This document shows positions 12,801-26,468 of a stretch of DNA of 64,000 nt, piece after piece. Source of the stretch: Ciona intestinalis (taxonomy: Eukaryota > Chordata > Ascidiacea > Phlebobranchia > Cionidae). The first letter of the stretch is position 1. The number at the start of each line of letters is the position of its first letter. A program made the position numbers and the translations under genes. The DNA lies in the NCBI RefSeq assembly GCF_000224145.3, contig NC_020174.2, positions 186,001-250,000 on the forward strand. The letters run 5' to 3'. The notes under the pieces are model-generated. The model worked only from the letters and a program-made list of their open reading frames with translations, did no database searches and was not told the DNA's origin.

Positions 12801-15800
12801 TTCAAAATGTTTATTCCAGAACTTTTTAACCATAAAAAAATATGTGATATAGGTAAATGCTTCACGACGCTATGACAATGCTCTGTATTATTGTAAGAAT
12901 ATAAAGCCGAGAGCAAACATTGAACGGGAAGTACATAGAAGCATATAATTGTTTCTTAATTTCCCAAGTAAATAAAAATATTTCTATATCCTCCAGTTAA
13001 TATTCTTACCTTGATTTGTTCGAAACTTCTTGTTGTTGAAACACGGATGCGTTCGAAACCAACCAATCAAGTGTTAACTTTACAGCAGGGAGGCCGGGGT
13101 GCTCAAAGTCGCCGGGGTCGTCCGTGTGCACGGGGATGCACGATAATAAGCCGTGTAACATTTGCACTGGGGGATTAAGGAGTTGTAATGAACGTAACTT
13201 ATTTATTCTCACATGACGGGGCAAGACAGTCGTTATAACACGGGTGTTCTGTTTCATGCACCTCGTGCCCGCTACGTATGTAACTTTGTGGGTGATTATT
13301 TATGTATTGCTGATAATTTAGAAAACCAATTAGTGACCACTGGGTTGGAGCAATTGCCGTTAAGTGTCTTGCCGAAAGACACAACTGCCCACAATAGTTG
13401 CAGTGTTTAGTTACCCAACTTTAACCCAACGTACTTGCAAGCATAAGCATGGCGTTCCATCGAATGTTCGGTTTCATTTCATCAACGTTATCATTCTCAC
13501 CACCAGGGGACACTACAGGGTTGCCACTTGCTGAAAAGATAATTTTGTCATTTTTATAAAAACATTAATTTTATTAAAATATTAATTTATTTAAGATTTG
13601 ACAAATGTAGTGTCTGGTGCTTCCAAATAAGTTTTAAATTATTTTAAATTATTGAGAAACACTGGATTCAAAAATTTGATCTGAAAAACCCATTTATTTT
13701 AACCAAGGTTTTAAACATAATCACTGGCTATTTAATTTATTAATGCCTAATGATAATTAAAGTAATTAATAAAAAAAAAATTTTTTTCGTTTACAATTGG
13801 AGCAAAAAGTTGCTTTTTAATTAATGAAAAATATTATGGTAACAAATTTATTTTAGAAAATTTCGTAGAAAAAAAAACAACTCCAGCACCAAAATAAAAT
13901 AAAAAATTTTTGTCTACAATTATTTTTAATTAATTAACGAACGAACGAACCATCCACTCCATCAGGTGAAAGATGATGTAATGAGAACAAGTTCAAGAAG
14001 ATCATGTGACTTATCTGCTGTCGTGACAACGACCCTGCTCTTAGATGAGCGTGAAGGTAACCCGATAATCGATCAACCATGACCGATAGCTCGCTCTCGT
14101 CTAGAAGAAAAAATAAAGATAAAAAAGAGAAAAATGTTTTTTTTAAGAATTGCTTTTTTCTTAATGTAAGAAACATTTTAAGCCATGTTTTAAAGGCTGA
14201 GCAAAACTATGTTTCGAAAAAAAATAAAGAAAAAGCGTTTTTTTACCTTTGTTGAAAGGAAAAAAAATTTTAAAACGGACACAATGATTTCAAACGCACA
14301 TTTTATTGTTTTTTAAATTGTTGAGAAAAAACTGATGTGTTTCCAAACTCACAAAGTATAGTTCCTGTCTCTGAGGTTTACTTATTCATTAAATTAAGAA
14401 AACAATCTAAATATAAAACATGACCAACATATTTACTTTGGCTGACTCATTCAAACGACCAAGTATAAAAATAGGACATGTTTACTCATGAAACCACTGG
14501 TCTGGTATAACAATGGAATATTTATTACAAACAATGTTTCATCTGGTTTATAACGGGATATTTTAAAGGGGAAATGCCAACGAAAAATTCTAAACTCTAA
14601 ACAAAGATGATGTTCAGCATGACCTAAAGATACAACCAAAGTTTCATCTGATGTTCGGTGAAAATTTCTTAATTTTTTTACATTAGAAGATAAGTGCAAT
14701 ATCGTATTATGTTCTTGGTACAAAAAAAATATACGATCATAAACCCAAAGAAGCCAAACTTTATAAACACGGGGGGGGGGCAGGGATAGTTAGACACACA
14801 ATCCTGTGAAACAAATCTAACTTATTGGTTGTAAGGTTTACTGAATAATGCAATGTAGGAAATTCAAGGGTTTGGCCTGCCCTCCCTGCCACCCCAGGTG
14901 TGGCGCCTATGTATACAACTGTCAATCAAACTTACTTTTATGTAGATATATACAAGCGTGGAACTTGAGAAGAAACTTAATCAATTCACTTGTGGAGATC
15001 TTGGCGTGACGTGGCTCATCACTGGTAATGCAATATAATCATATTGTAAATTCAAATAATGTTATGTATTACAAACCACTTATTCAAACCTACAGTACAG
15101 GCACAGATTTAAGATTCCCCTTTTTACTATTTCTTTGTTAGATAACTAAACACATCAGTGACCACTGGGTTGGAGCAATTATCATTAAGTATCTTGCCCA
15201 AGGACATATATGGTAACAATGGTAGCAGTGTGGAGCTTTGAACCAATAACCTCTGTTCTAGAAGCAGTCTTGATCTGGTGCTACGAAAACGTAACCAACA
15301 AAAATCAAGTCCAACCACTAGTAGTAAAAGAGAAATATATTTCGCCTAAATGGCATCGTCAGTCTCTTATTCAAATAGATTCTATTTTTTGTTGGTTACG
15401 TTTTCGAAGCACCAGACCATTACTGTATTTCCCTATACTAGAATCGTTCAACTATATGTACATCAGATCAGGGTCAGATTCGCGGAATTTATTACAAGAA
15501 GCAGTCTTGTTGAGCACTTTACCATGGCAACAACAACTACAATGTAAATTGTAAATTAATAGCTACAAACAAATAGCATAATAATACAAATAAAACAAAA
15601 GTATGTTTAAAAACTAACACACAGCATCAACTAATTATATTTACAACATAAACACCCAACCTCCTAGCAGCATCAAGCCTTAAACCTACAACCTTAAGGT
15701 TTTCGTCAGGCGTATTATCCATTGTACTGCAGTACCAACAGATTACATTACCAATGTAAATAAAACAACCCACCCTCCCAATATTTTGCTGAGTTGCCTT

Positions 15801-18800
15801 CTAAGGTTCGTACCCGACCCCGGGAACGGACATTTCACAGCCAAGCTTCGACAGTAATAGAAAGCAGTGCTTAACACGTCCCCACTGGCAGATGCAAGAA
15901 TAGCCAGTTGGTTGTACGGTTGGCCATTACTTGGGACAAGTTGTGCTGCATGTCGGTAATATGATTCCGCCTGTTGGAGGGTATAAGGTTTTTAAACATG
16001 ACTGGTGCATGAGCAGGCAGTGGGGGTGTAATACGTTGGTTTGTTAGAAATACAAGGTTCATGGCGGTTGGACAGAAAACATTAGTTTTAATGAAAAAAT
16101 AAAGTGAATCGTCAACATCATAAGCAATAGATCAGGGTCAGATTCATAATTCATCATAGTTACTATTCAAAATGGGTCAGATATGTAAGTTATATAGGTC
16201 CTATTATTCATAATACTTGATTCATTGAGTTAGGATCTGGTGCTATGAAAATGTAAAGGACAAAAATAAATTATCTTTTATTCTAAAGATTTTATTTAAA
16301 AGAGACCGCCGATGCCATTTAGTCGAAATATATATCTCTTATATTGTATAAGTTTATATATTAGATATAAATTTGGATTTAGTTTCGTCTGCTACACTTT
16401 CATAGCACCAGATCCTTACTGTTACACAATAACTGTTAACTCTATGAGCACAAGATTAGGGTCAGATTCACCGGATTTATTCAACTTGAATCATATAAAA
16501 CATAATGCATACCTGTCCACTTTGGTTTCTATACCTCGCGATATCCCCCAGATGTACAAGACAATGCTGGCACATATATTGACAAGATGGCCGCTCAGGT
16601 TGGTGGGTGATTGAGCCGTGTTTTAATGAAGTGTCTGGTGGGTAAGAGGGTCAATGGGGGACTTTTGTGGGGGTTTAACATAATGACATAATGTTTATTA
16701 AAACGATAGCGAAGATGATGTTATTTAAACAACAAAGAGAATGTAATCCACATCAAATGAACAGTTAAACACGCAATGAACAAAAAATCTTTGCGTGTTT
16801 AACTGTTCTTTTGATGTGGATTACATTCTCTTTAAACAAAATATCTGGAAAAGAGCAATAGTTGGAAGTATGGCTGTTGCATCAAATGTTGTTTTCACTT
16901 ATCAACTAAAACCCTGCAAACCAGCTAACATATTTGATGTTTCAACAATACAAAAGTGTGGTTGGCATTTGATTCGAGTACTACAGCAACCTAATCCAAA
17001 CATGTCTACAATAGTTACACAATACACTCAGTTAAACCACAACTAACTTACCTTTTAATAAAAGTAATTTTGATGATCTGACTCTGCATGGGATATTAAC
17101 ATGGAATGCACAACATAAGTCATGCAGGAGTTGGTGGTAGAAACCACTTGCTGAATCAAGGAATGAGGAAAGCTGACTTTGTGCTTCTGTACGATGAGCA
17201 TTCTGCGTGGGGGGGATGGTTTATATGGGGTGCATCCGCTTACAGTTAACTTAGAATTATAACATGGGTGTCTTCTTATACATCAGACACACATGGTGTA
17301 TTCATACACCTCATGCTCACTGTAAAGTTATAACATGGGTGTCTTCTCATACACCAGACACACATGGTGTATTCATACACCTCATGCTCACTGTTGAGTT
17401 ATAACATGGGTGTCTTTTTATACACCAGACAAACATGGTGTATTCATACACCTCATGCTCACTGTCGAGTTATAACATGGGTGTCTTCTTATACACCAGA
17501 CACACATGGTGTATTCATACACCTCATGCTCACTGTTGAGTTATAACATGGGTGTCTTTTTATACACCAGACACACATGGTGTATTCATACACCTCATGC
17601 TCACTGTCGAGTTATAACATGGGTGTCTTCTTATACACCAGACACACATGGTGTATTCATACACCTCATGCTCACTGTCGAGTTGTAACATGGGTGTCTT
17701 CTTATACACCAGACACACATGGTGTATTCATACACCTCATGCTCACTGTTGAGTTATAACATGAGTGTCATCTTATACACCAGACACACATGGTGTATTC
17801 ATACACCTCATGCTCACTGTTGAGTTATAACATGAGTGTCATCTTATACACCAGACACACATGGTGTATTCATACACCTCATGCTCACTGTCAAGTTATA
17901 ACATGAGTGTCTTCGTATACACCAGACACACATGGTGTATTCATACACCTCATGCTCACTGTCAAGTTATAACATGAGTGTCTTCGTATACACCAGACAC
18001 ATTCTACTTACTGATTTATCTTTTAACTTTTGTTGTAATGCTGTAATGTGATTCTTAAAAACAAAGTTCCATCTGTAAAAAAACAGTTAAACAATTGTTT
18101 AAGTTCATCTGCGATTACTTAGCAAGTAGACCACTTTTTTGCAATCTTAAACAAAAACAACAGTCATATTCATAAATCAAGGGCTATAGTATACTCATAT
18201 CATATGATTCATATGAAAAGATTTTCTACGGCATTATTGGCAAGAGTATGCTGTGAATGAATCACACTGGTCATAGCATTGGCATACATTAGCAGTCTGG
18301 GTTGTAGGAAAATGGGACAAATCTGGCATGAATCCCAGGTCCTTGAACAAGAACCGTATCCATATAAATTAGAATGACAATATCTAAACTTACAAATCTT
18401 GTTCCGTTTTCTTATCGAGAGCAAACTCGAGGTTTGTAATCAAAAGCTTCCGATAAACATCTTGTAAGTTAGTTCGGTTCGTAACAACTTCCCCTGTTGA
18501 GGAACCGTCATCAGACACTCCATTCCAACCATTGATGCCTTTCTTTAACACTTCTGCTTGCCTGATGGGGGGGATTTAGGTTAGGGGAAATGGGTTAGAA
18601 CAATATTTATTGTAGATTGAATGAAGGTAACTTATTTATCCTCGCATGGCAACAACAGTCGTTATAACACTGGTGTTCTGTTTCATACACTTCGTGCTTG
18701 CTTTTGAATTCAAACACTGGTGCACAACATTATGTGATATTCTAGACTGCAGAGTATGGCAGGTGCACGCGCGATTTTTTTACAGACTTTCGGTTATGCA

Positions 18801-19170
18801 CGCCACAATTTGTCCTACGCACGCCAATTAATTAAACAAAGAAAAAAATACGTATTAAATGTAAGATTTCCTAACGTGGCTTGAAAATGTACATGCTTTG
18901 TACGCAGATTTTTAATGATAGCACGCGCGAACGCGAAAAATAACCGTCTTGCACGCGCGAGATCTCGTCAGGAACTGCCATACTTTGCAGACTGGGTGAT
19001 ATTAAGGTTTAATAAATAGCTTATTAGTTATTTTGTCTGCTAAAAGAACACTCTTGCTTTTAAAAAGTAAGCAACAGGAATGTAACACCTTTGGTAATAT
19101 ATATAATTGTAATTGTAACAGAGCTAAAGAGAAAAGCAACTTACTCTAGCAACTTGTGGCAAGCATTCAT
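6885..19170 (-). CDS. SMG7: SMG7 (EST1C), nonsense-mediated decay factor
   Basis: Cytoplasmic adaptor that binds phosphorylated UPF1 through an N-terminal 14-3-3-like TPR domain and promotes decay of nonsense transcripts. Twenty-two exons: 19145-19170, 18394-18561, 18012-18072, 17052-17202, 16513-16634, 15774-15970, 14936-15021, 13951-14100, 13435-13530, 13010-13166, 12662-12729, 12244-12376, 11821-11977, 11485-11661, 10350-11207, 9679-9889, 9285-9385, 8748-8873, 8336-8416, 7857-8034, 7354-7508, 6885-6989. They sum to 3564 nt (1187 codons plus stop; human is about 1137). Landmarks: QAEVLKK, NLEFALDKKTEQDLW, SASGFYHQLL, CQHCLVHLGDIARYRNQ, ESYYRHAAQLVPSNGQPYNQ, LPAVKLTLDWL, LPEDYEVRGF. The long exon 10350-11207 encodes a Pro/Gln/Met-rich low-complexity C-terminal region. 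ATG 19170 was chosen by alignment; open frame continues about 23 codons upstream, so a longer N-terminus is possible. Confidence 0.9.
9470..9655 (+). mobile_element. SINE, core plus 3' body
   Basis: Sense copy in an SMG7 intron: GCTACCATTGTGGACATATG, a degenerate core, AACTGCTCCAACCCAGTGGT, TGTCTAAATTGTCAGCCATA, and the body ending CACCCATGTTATAA just before exon 9679-9889. Confidence 0.6.
13195..13425 (-). mobile_element. SINE, core plus 3' body
   Basis: Reverse copy between SMG7 exons 13010-13166 and 13435-13530. It has the body (ACAGTCGTTATAACACGGGT, CTCGTGCCCGC), the GTGGGTGATTATT spacer and the core (TTGGAGCAATTGCCGTTAAG, TGTCTTGCC). It fills almost the whole intron. Confidence 0.6.
13600..14320. 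other. very AT-rich intron sequence around one SMG7 exon
   Basis: Apart from exon 13951-14100, this stretch is long A/T runs (for example AAAAAAAAAATTTTTTTC near 13770). No other feature seen. Confidence 0.5.
14751..14912 (+). mobile_element. MITE family A, copy 2
   Basis: The best forward copy: GCCAAACTTTATAAACAC, a G10 run, GGGATAGTTAGACACACAAT, CTTATTGGTTGTAAGGTTTA, GGCCTGCCCTCCCTGCC, and the 3' terminus TGTGGCGCCTATGTATA. It lies in an SMG7 intron just upstream of the donor side of exon 14936-15021. Confidence 0.65.
15140..15245 (-). mobile_element. SINE core fragment
   Basis: Reverse fragment with ATCAGTGACCACTGGGTTGG, TATCTTGCCCAAGGACATA and GGTAGCAGTG, ending at a B-box-like element. 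Next to it, TTTTTGTTGGTTACGTTTTC and its complement bracket about 150 bp, at roughly 15280-15310 and 15385-15410. Confidence 0.5.
16734..16833. repeat. 43-bp near-perfect inverted repeat (hairpin)
   Basis: Arms 16734-16776 and 16791-16833 are reverse complements over 43 positions with a single mismatch (T at 16758), separated by a 14-nt loop (16777-16790). The left arm begins AAAGAGAATGTAATCCACAT and ends ACACGCAA. It lies in the SMG7 intron between exons 17052-17202 and 16513-16634, so the pre-mRNA could fold into it. Confidence 0.9.
17255..18003 (-). repeat. 71-bp minisatellite array 2 (about 10 copies), inverted to array 1
   Basis: Same 71-bp unit as at 5545-6290, in reverse orientation (GGTGTATTCATACACCTCAT, GCTCACTGTTGAGTTATAAC, ATGGGTGTCTTCTTATACAC). 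It fills the intron between SMG7 exons 18012-18072 and 17052-17202. On the transcribed strand it begins about nine bases after the donor TCA|GTAAGT, and each unit carries the donor-like ACA|GTGAGC. Confidence 0.9.
18630..18712 (-). mobile_element. SINE 3' body fragment
   Basis: Reverse fragment: GTAACTTATTTATCCTCGCA, ACAGTCGTTATAACACTGGT, TTCATACACTTCGTGC. Lies in SMG7 intron 1, beside the MITE at 18742. Confidence 0.55.
18742..18995. mobile_element. hAT-like MITE, 254 bp, with 8-bp target duplication
   Basis: The left terminus CTAGACTGCAGAGTATGGCA and the complement of the right terminus, CCAGTCTGCAAAGTATGGCA, agree at 17 of 20 bases. The element is flanked by identical octamers GTGATATT (18734-18741 and 18996-19003). 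The interior is rich in CACGCGCG and CACGCC. No coding capacity, so non-autonomous. The 8-bp duplication is the hAT signature. Confidence 0.8.
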
Positions 19171-19779
19171 GATAAGTTGTTTGGAATCATATTTCCATTG
19201 TTTTTGAACCACCACGTTATAATAAATGTTGGCTTCAGCTTACTCTGATGTCCCTATGTTTAACAACAACTGATCTAAATATGAACGGATGAAACTTGTT
19301 TAACCTTGCATAGTGGGTGACAGGGCAACTACTGTTATAACAGGTGTTCTGTTTCACACACACACACGCATAAGGTACGAATAAAATTAACACAAAGCTT
19401 ATGTATGTTCCTTTAAGCTTAAACTGTAATGCTAATCTTAACGTTTGTATAAAATTGGTTAAAAAACGACGAACAAAATTCACCGTTAAACTAGAATTCA
19501 CAATCAATAAAACTGATTTCTGTTATAAACATTACTATCCAACTGTTCCTGTTCTGTGAATTCGTCTCTTACAACGTTGCTTTTATTAAATCAAATCGAA
19601 AACATTGTTAACATATCGTGAAAGTTTTTGGTGAAGAACGGCTGTTGACAATCTCACCTTTGACCCCGTATACAGCTGGTCGAACGACTTCGGTATAGAG
19701 ATCATAAACATTAAGGTATATCGGGGACTGAATTATAACATCTCGACTGTTTGCATCAGAATGACTAGCATGAAAAAGT

Positions 19780-20106
19780 TTTTTACACAAATATAAATCA
19801 CTAAACCAATCAAAAGTCATGTCTGCTTATTCACACACTGCAATAGCTTCAGCAGATCGACGGTGGACATGGGAGTGGCAACCATAGATAAGTCAGGCAA
19901 GTTCCCACTCACAAGAATATAAATGACCAAACCAGCCAAAAGTCAGGTCTGCTTATCCACACACTGCAATAGCTTCAGCAACCCAACTGTGGACATAGGA
20001 GTGGCAACCATGGATAAGTTCCTCAAGTTCCCACCCACGAGAATATAAATGATCAAACAAATCAAAAGTCGTGTTTGCTTATCCACACACTGCAATAGCT
20101 TCAGCA
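19780..20106. repeat. 126-bp tandem repeat, about 2.5 copies
   Basis: ATATAAAT at 19791, 19917 and 20043 marks an exact 126-bp period. Each unit contains AACCAATCAAAAGTC or a close variant, CACACACTGCAATAGCTTCA, GTGGACAT.GGAGTGGCAAC and CAAGTTCCCAC.CAC. Copies differ at several positions, so it is not very young. Confidence 0.9.
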
Positions 20107-20350
20107 CATATGAGTGAATACACCATTTATTGTGGTCGTCATTAAGTTAATACAGGTTACATATTAAAGTACAACAATTTGCACGCCAGAGAAATAACAT
20201 ATCAACATACATAAATATAACATTTTACCAGCAAAAGTAATTAAAAGGGTAATAATGCTTATTGTGATGTCACAAGTTATAAGATGGCAAAATATTTTCT
20301 TGCAGCAATTTCTACAGTTAAAGTGAACTCAACATACAAAACAGTTTAAA

Positions 20351-20546
20351 CATTGTTTCTCAACCCCTGGGTTGCAACCCAAAAGTGTTATATAAAGCAA
20401 TTTTGAAAGTTATTGTAAAATCTGTAAACTGTTTAATTATAAGCTTACAAAAAGTTGGGTGAAATGTAGTTTCGGAAATTGGGGAAAAGCTTCACCATTA
20501 ATTTATGTTTAATATTTTGGTTGCAGCAAAGGGTTGAGAAACACTG
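20351..20546. mobile_element. hAT-like MITE, 196 bp
   Basis: Termini CATTGTTTCTCAACCC and (complement) CAGTGTTTCTCAACCC match at 15 of 16 bases. The CAGTG.TTCTCAACC end is typical of hAT elements. Flanking octamers AGTTTAAA and TGTTTAGA agree at 6 of 8, consistent with an aged 8-bp target duplication. No coding capacity. Confidence 0.75.
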
Positions 20547-20961
20547 TGTTTAGAAATAGTTTTAAATAAGATCTTTAATCTACAATTGCTTCAGCACTCG
20601 CTTGACTAATACGGAGCTTTTTATTTCTTGAAAAAAATCATTGGAATTGTACTTGAAATACAGGAGCAATTTGTTCAAAATTTTTACACTTTCAAAACAT
20701 TTAGAAACAAAATTACTTAAAACTCTGCAGAAAATATAATTTTTGGAACCTTAAATTTATAACTTTAATTTTTCTTCAAAATGTTAAGAATTTTGGAAAA
20801 AATTTTAAAATTGATTTCCATATGTTAACCTTCAGGTAAAGTTGGAATAAAAGCATGAAGCTAACAACTACAATATACAATCATGCGTAATGGATAATCA
20901 TTATGTAGATCGGCGCATGATTGGCTGGGATTACCTATGTTTATATTGGGGGCGTAACTTG

Positions 20962-24667
<3,706 letters not shown>

Positions 24668-26468
24668 TTTATCTGTGGATGGTAAAAGTATAAATTAATA
24701 GTTTGTTTCTACTTTTCAATATAACAAAGGTTCCATGTTATACAGATTTTATATTCCATCAATGACACAACGAACTAGTGCGGACATTCTTCTAAATTAC
24801 AAGTTGGGTTAAGGGAAAACATAATTTATTAGATTTATGTATTTTTTTTAAACTGAAATGTAAGTACATGCCAAGATAATAACACTTAAAGGTTTAAGTG
24901 TGATGAAGACAACCTGTGGAACATCGACACTTCTGCACACAAATAAAATACCTCAACAGCTTGTTTACAAATAAGATAAGTTTGGGAGTCTCAGTTTATA
25001 AAAACAAGGGTGGCATAATGGAATGTGCAAGCAAGTACATACATAGCGGTAGTGAAGTATCCCCCCCCCCCCCCCTCCTATGGTGTATGGCTGCTAACGT
25101 AACCGTTAACGTAACTACCAACCTAACGTAACCGTTAACGTAACTACCAACCCATATCCATTTCAACCGGCTTAATTTGTGGAATTTTCACCAGTGTTAA
25201 TTTCGGGACATTCACAATTCACATATGATAATTGTTCCAACAGCAGCATACAATCTTCTTTAACATTAAAGATTACGCAATATGTTCCAGGTATAGAATA
25301 GTGGTTAGGGGTTTGGTGGTTATGTTGGTTGGGGAGGATTCTAGACCAAGATATTCACCTGTACCAAGTGTCAGTAACAAGGAAAATATTCAAACAAATC
25401 AGTGGTTGTGTCCAAATATCCCTCTTGCTTTAACCAGCAGTAACACCAATATACGAAGATTTATTGATGAATATTCTTACAAAATCTATATAATGTGATA
25501 ATAATTAAGAATATTAAACTGCACGTCAATTATCGTATACGTATTACCGTTTAATCTATCTTAAAATATTAAAATTTCACGAAAATAAAAATGGCTAAAC
25601 AACAACGAAATAGATACGAAACGCAACAATAATCACTTTGATTGCATACTTTTACAAAACGGGCTTATGTAGTTATCTAAAAACATAATCTAAACATATT
25701 TAATTTAACTTTAAACATTATTAAAAACTTTAATTACGTCTTTGTAAATCTTAAAGAATTAATCAACCTAAAGCAGATACAAGCAAAACCAATCTAACCG
25801 TGGATAGAAATCAGATATTACGAAAATATTTTAACCCCGCTCACAAAGTAGAAATTACCTTACTACTACTTTTTAAACCAATACTAACAAAGTTAAATGT
25901 TTAACACAAATAAAAAGGCAAACAATATTAGACTTTATACAATTTTCTTGGTTACACTTTAAAGTTGAAAAATGCAACATTATTTCAGTTGCTACCACAC
26001 AACAAACATGGTATATTCCTTGATGTTAAACATAAAAGTCTGGCAATTATTTGTTTAAAACCAACATTCCGGCGACCAACGTCTTGATCAAGATTACATT
26101 TTTCAGGTTGAATATTTGCATTTAAATATACTAGACTACTAGAGCATCAGAGACAAGTCATAACCTACACATGATCCCAGCACCCAACCCAGCCTTCTTT
26201 ATGAATTCAGTGCTGTCTACACTGTCCCACTGCTCTAATACACTATGTTGCCCCAATTAAATTCTTTTTCGATATGAAACCATAAACTATATATATGCAG
26301 TTCCCAAACTACATTTTAATAAACAAGCTCGACTCTTTACTCCACATAAAATTTGTTTCAAATGCAATAAACACTTGTACATATATGAATTTATTTGCAA
26401 ACAATGAATTATTGTGATGTGACAGGAGAAGCTTATTATTAAACAATGATGATTGTGATGTCAGGAGA
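24668..26468. other. intergenic between RAB14 and CUB gene
   Basis: No gene seen. Holds a C15 run at 25061-25075, then a short direct repeat of GTAACCGTTAACGTAACTAC (about 25096-25150). The rest is AT-rich. The RAB14 promoter should lie right of 24667. An AATAAA on the minus strand near 26390 may serve the CUB gene. Confidence 0.5.

Larger units (their letters stand above)
19171..20961. other. intergenic between SMG7 and RAB14
   Basis: Contains a SINE body fragment (about 19295-19370, reverse), an open exon-like stretch on the minus strand (about 19636-19820), a 126-bp tandem repeat (19780-20106) and a hAT-like MITE (20351-20546). The rest is AT-rich and unremarkable. Confidence 0.5.

Noticed and set aside
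17364-17759. Repeated 60-residue open frames (MVYSYTSCSLLSYNMGVFLY...) here and on the other strand at 5543-5944
   Set aside because: Shadows of the 71-bp array; 71 is not a multiple of three and the frames are identical in every unit.
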